Assembly: GCA_949361645.1 (NCBI GenBank)
Contig: OX442429.1
Location: 6,282,253 to 6,346,252 of the forward strand
Length of the DNA stretch: 64,000 nt
DNA from: Spongilla lacustris
Taxonomy: Eukaryota > Porifera > Demospongiae > Spongillida > Spongillidae
Direction of reading: 5' to 3'
Shown: positions 61,121 through 64,000 of the stretch, piece after piece
How positions within the stretch are numbered: the first letter of the stretch is position 1
Layout of the letters: every line of letters begins with the position of its first letter
Notes under the pieces: generated by a model
What the model saw: the letters and a program-made list of their open reading frames with translations, nothing else
What the model was told of the DNA's origin: nothing
Databases searched by the model: none
Translations under genes and position numbers: made by a program

Positions 61121-62727
61121 TCACTCCAGCTTCAGAATACTTCTCTTCTCCAGGTCCTCCATCTCCTTGAGCACAAAGGCCACATTGTACCTTAGTTCAT
61201 GGAACCTGCTCACAGGCACCTGAGTGCATAATACAACACGGTTTTAAAATATCTTGAATTAGATTCCAATTCCCCCACCTCAAACGTTTTGATGCTGCCG
61301 TCGCTTAGGGTCATCTCCAGCAGGATACCTGGCTCCAGTACCCTGTTCAGCACACTGTACCAATGAAGCAGAGATTGAAAGGACCTTACAGTATACCACA
61401 TACACTGACTCCCACACACAGGCAGTACCCCTACTTGTACTAAAACCACCTAGAAAACATGTAACTGTACTAAAAAGACTTTTTTTTTTTTTTGACAATT
61501 AAAATATGCATGTACCAAATTCAACATGTCACAACTTCAATATAATGTAAGTTTCCAACGTGCAAGCCTACTTTTGATTGAATTGTTTAGGTTACAGCAA
61601 TGAGCTTATCTGGGCCCTGGAAAGTATATAGCTTACTAGCCGCAGTAACAGAATCCAATCAACAGAATTACTACCACACCACATTTTGAAACCATGCCCC
61701 CCCCCCCCCCCCCCCCACCACCTCCCCAGACCTACCATCCCAGGTGTACACTTGCATGTGACATATGCTGTCCATCCTTATTACCTACACATCCATATCC
61801 CATATACGTACCCATATCCCATGTGACCCATGTCACCTACATGTATGTACCCATATGACCCTCATCCCCTCATCACCTACATGTATGTACCCATATCCCA
61901 TGTGACCCTCATCACCTACATGTATATACCCATATCACCTACATGTATGTACCCATATGACCCTCATCACCTACATGTATGTACCCATATCCCATATGAC
62001 CCTCATCACCTACATGTATGTACCCATATCCCATGTGACCCTCATCACCTACATACCTGTTGGAGATAGCAACGTCAACACGCCACCTCAGCGAGTCCAG
62101 TCGAGGTAGCCGAACACTTCTTGTGACAAGGCTCTGTTCCAACAGTGCTCGCCTTCACGGAAGATTAAAAACAATAAAGATAGGCTCTATTTAGAATTAA
62201 GATGCACCAAAAAGCTTTTCTGTACACAGACACAGGCTCACCATTTAAATACAACCACGCATGCAGATACTAACAAACCACACAAACACCACACATACAC
62301 ACAAAACATACACTCACACAAGTGTGTACACACACACTCCCAGGTATTATGACAAAGAGGATATTCTATCTTTACCTATACGTTCAAAGGGGGCTATAAT
62401 TATGAATGCCCAATAACAAAGTTAATAATAAGTGGACATATAGCCATACGTTGCAAAGGACTTCTATTCATATAAGGTGCTACATATTAAAGCCTGGGGA
62501 CCATATAAAGTGCTACATATTAAAGCCTGGGGACCATATAAAGTGCATTGGATAAACACACAACAATGAAATTAAAAATCCCCTACCAAACATGCCATAA
62601 GCCTCATTCTTAGATAGACAACTTTGCTTACAGAGCAAGATGGACTCAATGATAAGGAAGCAGACTTAATCTAATGTGTGGATTGTAGAATGTAACAATA
62701 GGATTATGGAGCACACACACACACACA

Positions 62728-62826
<99 letters not shown>

Positions 62827-63601
62827 ATTCATACCTCGACCCAAAGGCTGCACTGCTTAGGTCCAAAACCATCTCTGGAGGGAATCTGAAAATGGAAGAT
62901 GTAGTTAATGCCCACTGCTCCATTCCATGTGTGGCTCATACATGTAGATCAAGGGTTTATACAATGTTATCAAGTTATTAAATGTATGCATGGTGACTTA
63001 TGACATGAAAACAGGATCAGACACCTCTCCCTCACCCCTCATCCCCCCTCCCAGGGCTCCCACTCTTGCAAGCACACTTACTTAGACAACGTGAGGTCCT
63101 CTTTAAACACCTGTAAAAGGCAGAAGCAGAACCAGTACATATGCTAACATCAAATTGTTTGGCCCCACACCATCTCATAGAGCCTTGGCCCCCTCATCAC
63201 ATGACCCTGCCCTCATCACATGACCCTCATCCGATGACCCTCACCACATCACTTCATACAGCCTGACCACCTGACCCTCACACATGACTTTTAACTCATG
63301 ATAGGAGCTCACATGTTAGTACAATGGTAAATGTGTTGGGCACCCACACCATCTCACCCACACCATCTACATCCCACCCAAACCACACCCATACCATCTC
63401 ACCCACACATCTCACCCATACCACCATCTCACCCACACCATCTCACCTCAGCCTTCAGTTTGGGCTGTCTAAGTGCAGACTGAAGGATGGTGTGCATTCC
63501 AGCAAAGATGGCCCTTAACACGTCCTGTGGACATTTGTCTGTTTCCAGCTTAGCCAATGCTTCCTCATCATCTGATCCAGACTGCAGGTACTCCACTACA
63601 A
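61121..63601 (-). CDS. COMMD5: COMM domain-containing protein 5, N-terminus outside window
   Basis: Six minus-strand exons with matching phases: 63447-63601, 63082-63110, 62835-62885, 62057-62152, 61279-61354 and 61121-61219 (TGA at 61121-61123). The product reads LRAIFAGMHTILQSALRQPK, then PPEMVLDLSSAAFGSR, then LDSLRWRVDVAISN, then EMTLSDGSIKTFEV, then SRFHELRYNVAFVLKEMEDL. This follows human COMMD5 in order: the helical HN region, then the C-terminal COMM domain with W-R-V-D-V and the F-x-x-L-R-Y-N-V-A motif. COMMD proteins form the Commander complex, which acts in endosomal recycling and in regulating cullin-RING ligases and NF-kB. The first coding exon lies beyond 63601 and was not found to the window end. 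It is convergent with LONRF, 800 bp apart. Confidence 0.92.
61800..62055. repeat. ~37-39-bp repeat in COMMD5 intron
   Basis: Five to six variable copies of cctcatcacctacatgtatg followed by tacccatatcccatgtgac, ending at the donor of the exon 62057-62152. Confidence 0.88.
62711..62823. repeat. (CA)n microsatellite in COMMD5 intron
   Basis: About 110 bp of CA with one CC interruption near 62732, a few bases from the donor of the exon 62835-62885. Confidence 0.96.
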
Positions 63602-64000
63602 CTGTGTGTGTATGTGTGTGTGTGTGGGGGGGGAGGGTGGGGGGACAGGGGAGAGGGGAGAACATAAGAGCTTTCCTTCTTTGAGCGGTATAGAACTTAC
63701 ACATATGTATGTAGCTTTGTATAGATGTTAAATATACTAGCTCCACCCCTACCCCTACCCCTTTCTGCTGCATCCTTCTAACCCTCATTGTAGCATATAT
63801 AATGCCATTACAGTCTCGTCACTATGGCAAAATGTTTGTTGTAGCAGCCCATCTAAATTTTTAAGTATCTTCAAACCAATCGCCATACATAGTTCATGCA
63901 AAAGCCCACCAGTGCACTGTGTGATAACCGCATAGTAATATAACTGAGGCCAATGACTAAATTCGTAAACCTTGCAACTAACTCCAAATCATGACTGGCA
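63602..64000. other. COMMD5 intron, no exon recognised
   Basis: Contains a TG/G-rich tract (63603-63660). I found no reading frame resembling the N-terminal part of COMMD5 on the minus strand. Confidence 0.45.

Overview
The window looks like a scaffold from an invertebrate animal genome, most likely a sponge. The evidence is: intron-rich genes with GT-AG junctions, an SRCR multidomain receptor whose domains are each split over two exons, metazoan COMMD5 and LONRF orthologues, a nuclear copy of mitochondrial cox2, and many transposon relics, MITEs, microsatellites and minisatellites. Sponge is an inference from this mix, not a proven assignment.

Layout. 0.2-5.7 kb: a minus-strand SRCR gene with a 0.8 kb hexanucleotide satellite in one intron. 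5.7-9.3 kb: noncoding, one MITE, and a possible SH2-domain fragment. 9.3-25.5 kb: a dense, AT-rich, intron-free virus-like element, cut on its right by a 200-N scaffold gap. It carries an inverted-repeat pair, an array of 80/100-bp repeats, an intact 1318-aa protein-primed-type DNA polymerase B, a zinc-finger/coiled-coil protein, several small unknown proteins, a family of glycine/alanine-rich membrane-like proteins, a packaging ATPase broken by a frameshift, a long repetitive fibre-like protein (also frameshifted), and a further ORF with an in-frame stop. Most of its genes end at a stem-loop, and four share an upstream motif. I see no integrase, capsid protein or protease, so its class (Polinton, adintovirus or Polinton-like virus) stays open.

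25.7-43 kb: transposon territory. It holds hairpin MITEs, hAT relics, a Ginger-type integrase gene with Ulp1 protease and PHD finger (29.2-33.5 kb), a 63-bp coding-compatible repeat, a 2.3-kb hAT element with perfect 8-bp target duplications nested inside older repeats, a cox2 NUMT, and a 1.2-kb TIR element holding a second copy of the 7-kb MITE family.

43.1-60.3 kb: a plus-strand LONRF gene (RING, TPR, RING, LON substrate-binding domain) that I could model over ten exons. Most of its introns contain their own minisatellite, one contains a 1.15-kb palindrome, and one minisatellite repeats a candidate 5' splice site. 61.1-63.6 kb: the convergent COMMD5 gene, six exons, with its N-terminus outside the window.

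The strongest candidate for an undescribed system is the virus-like element. It has its own polymerase, packaging motor, fibre, putative virion membrane proteins, apparent promoters and hairpin 3' ends, in a decaying integrated copy. Coordinates of splice sites were read by eye and may be off by a base or two.
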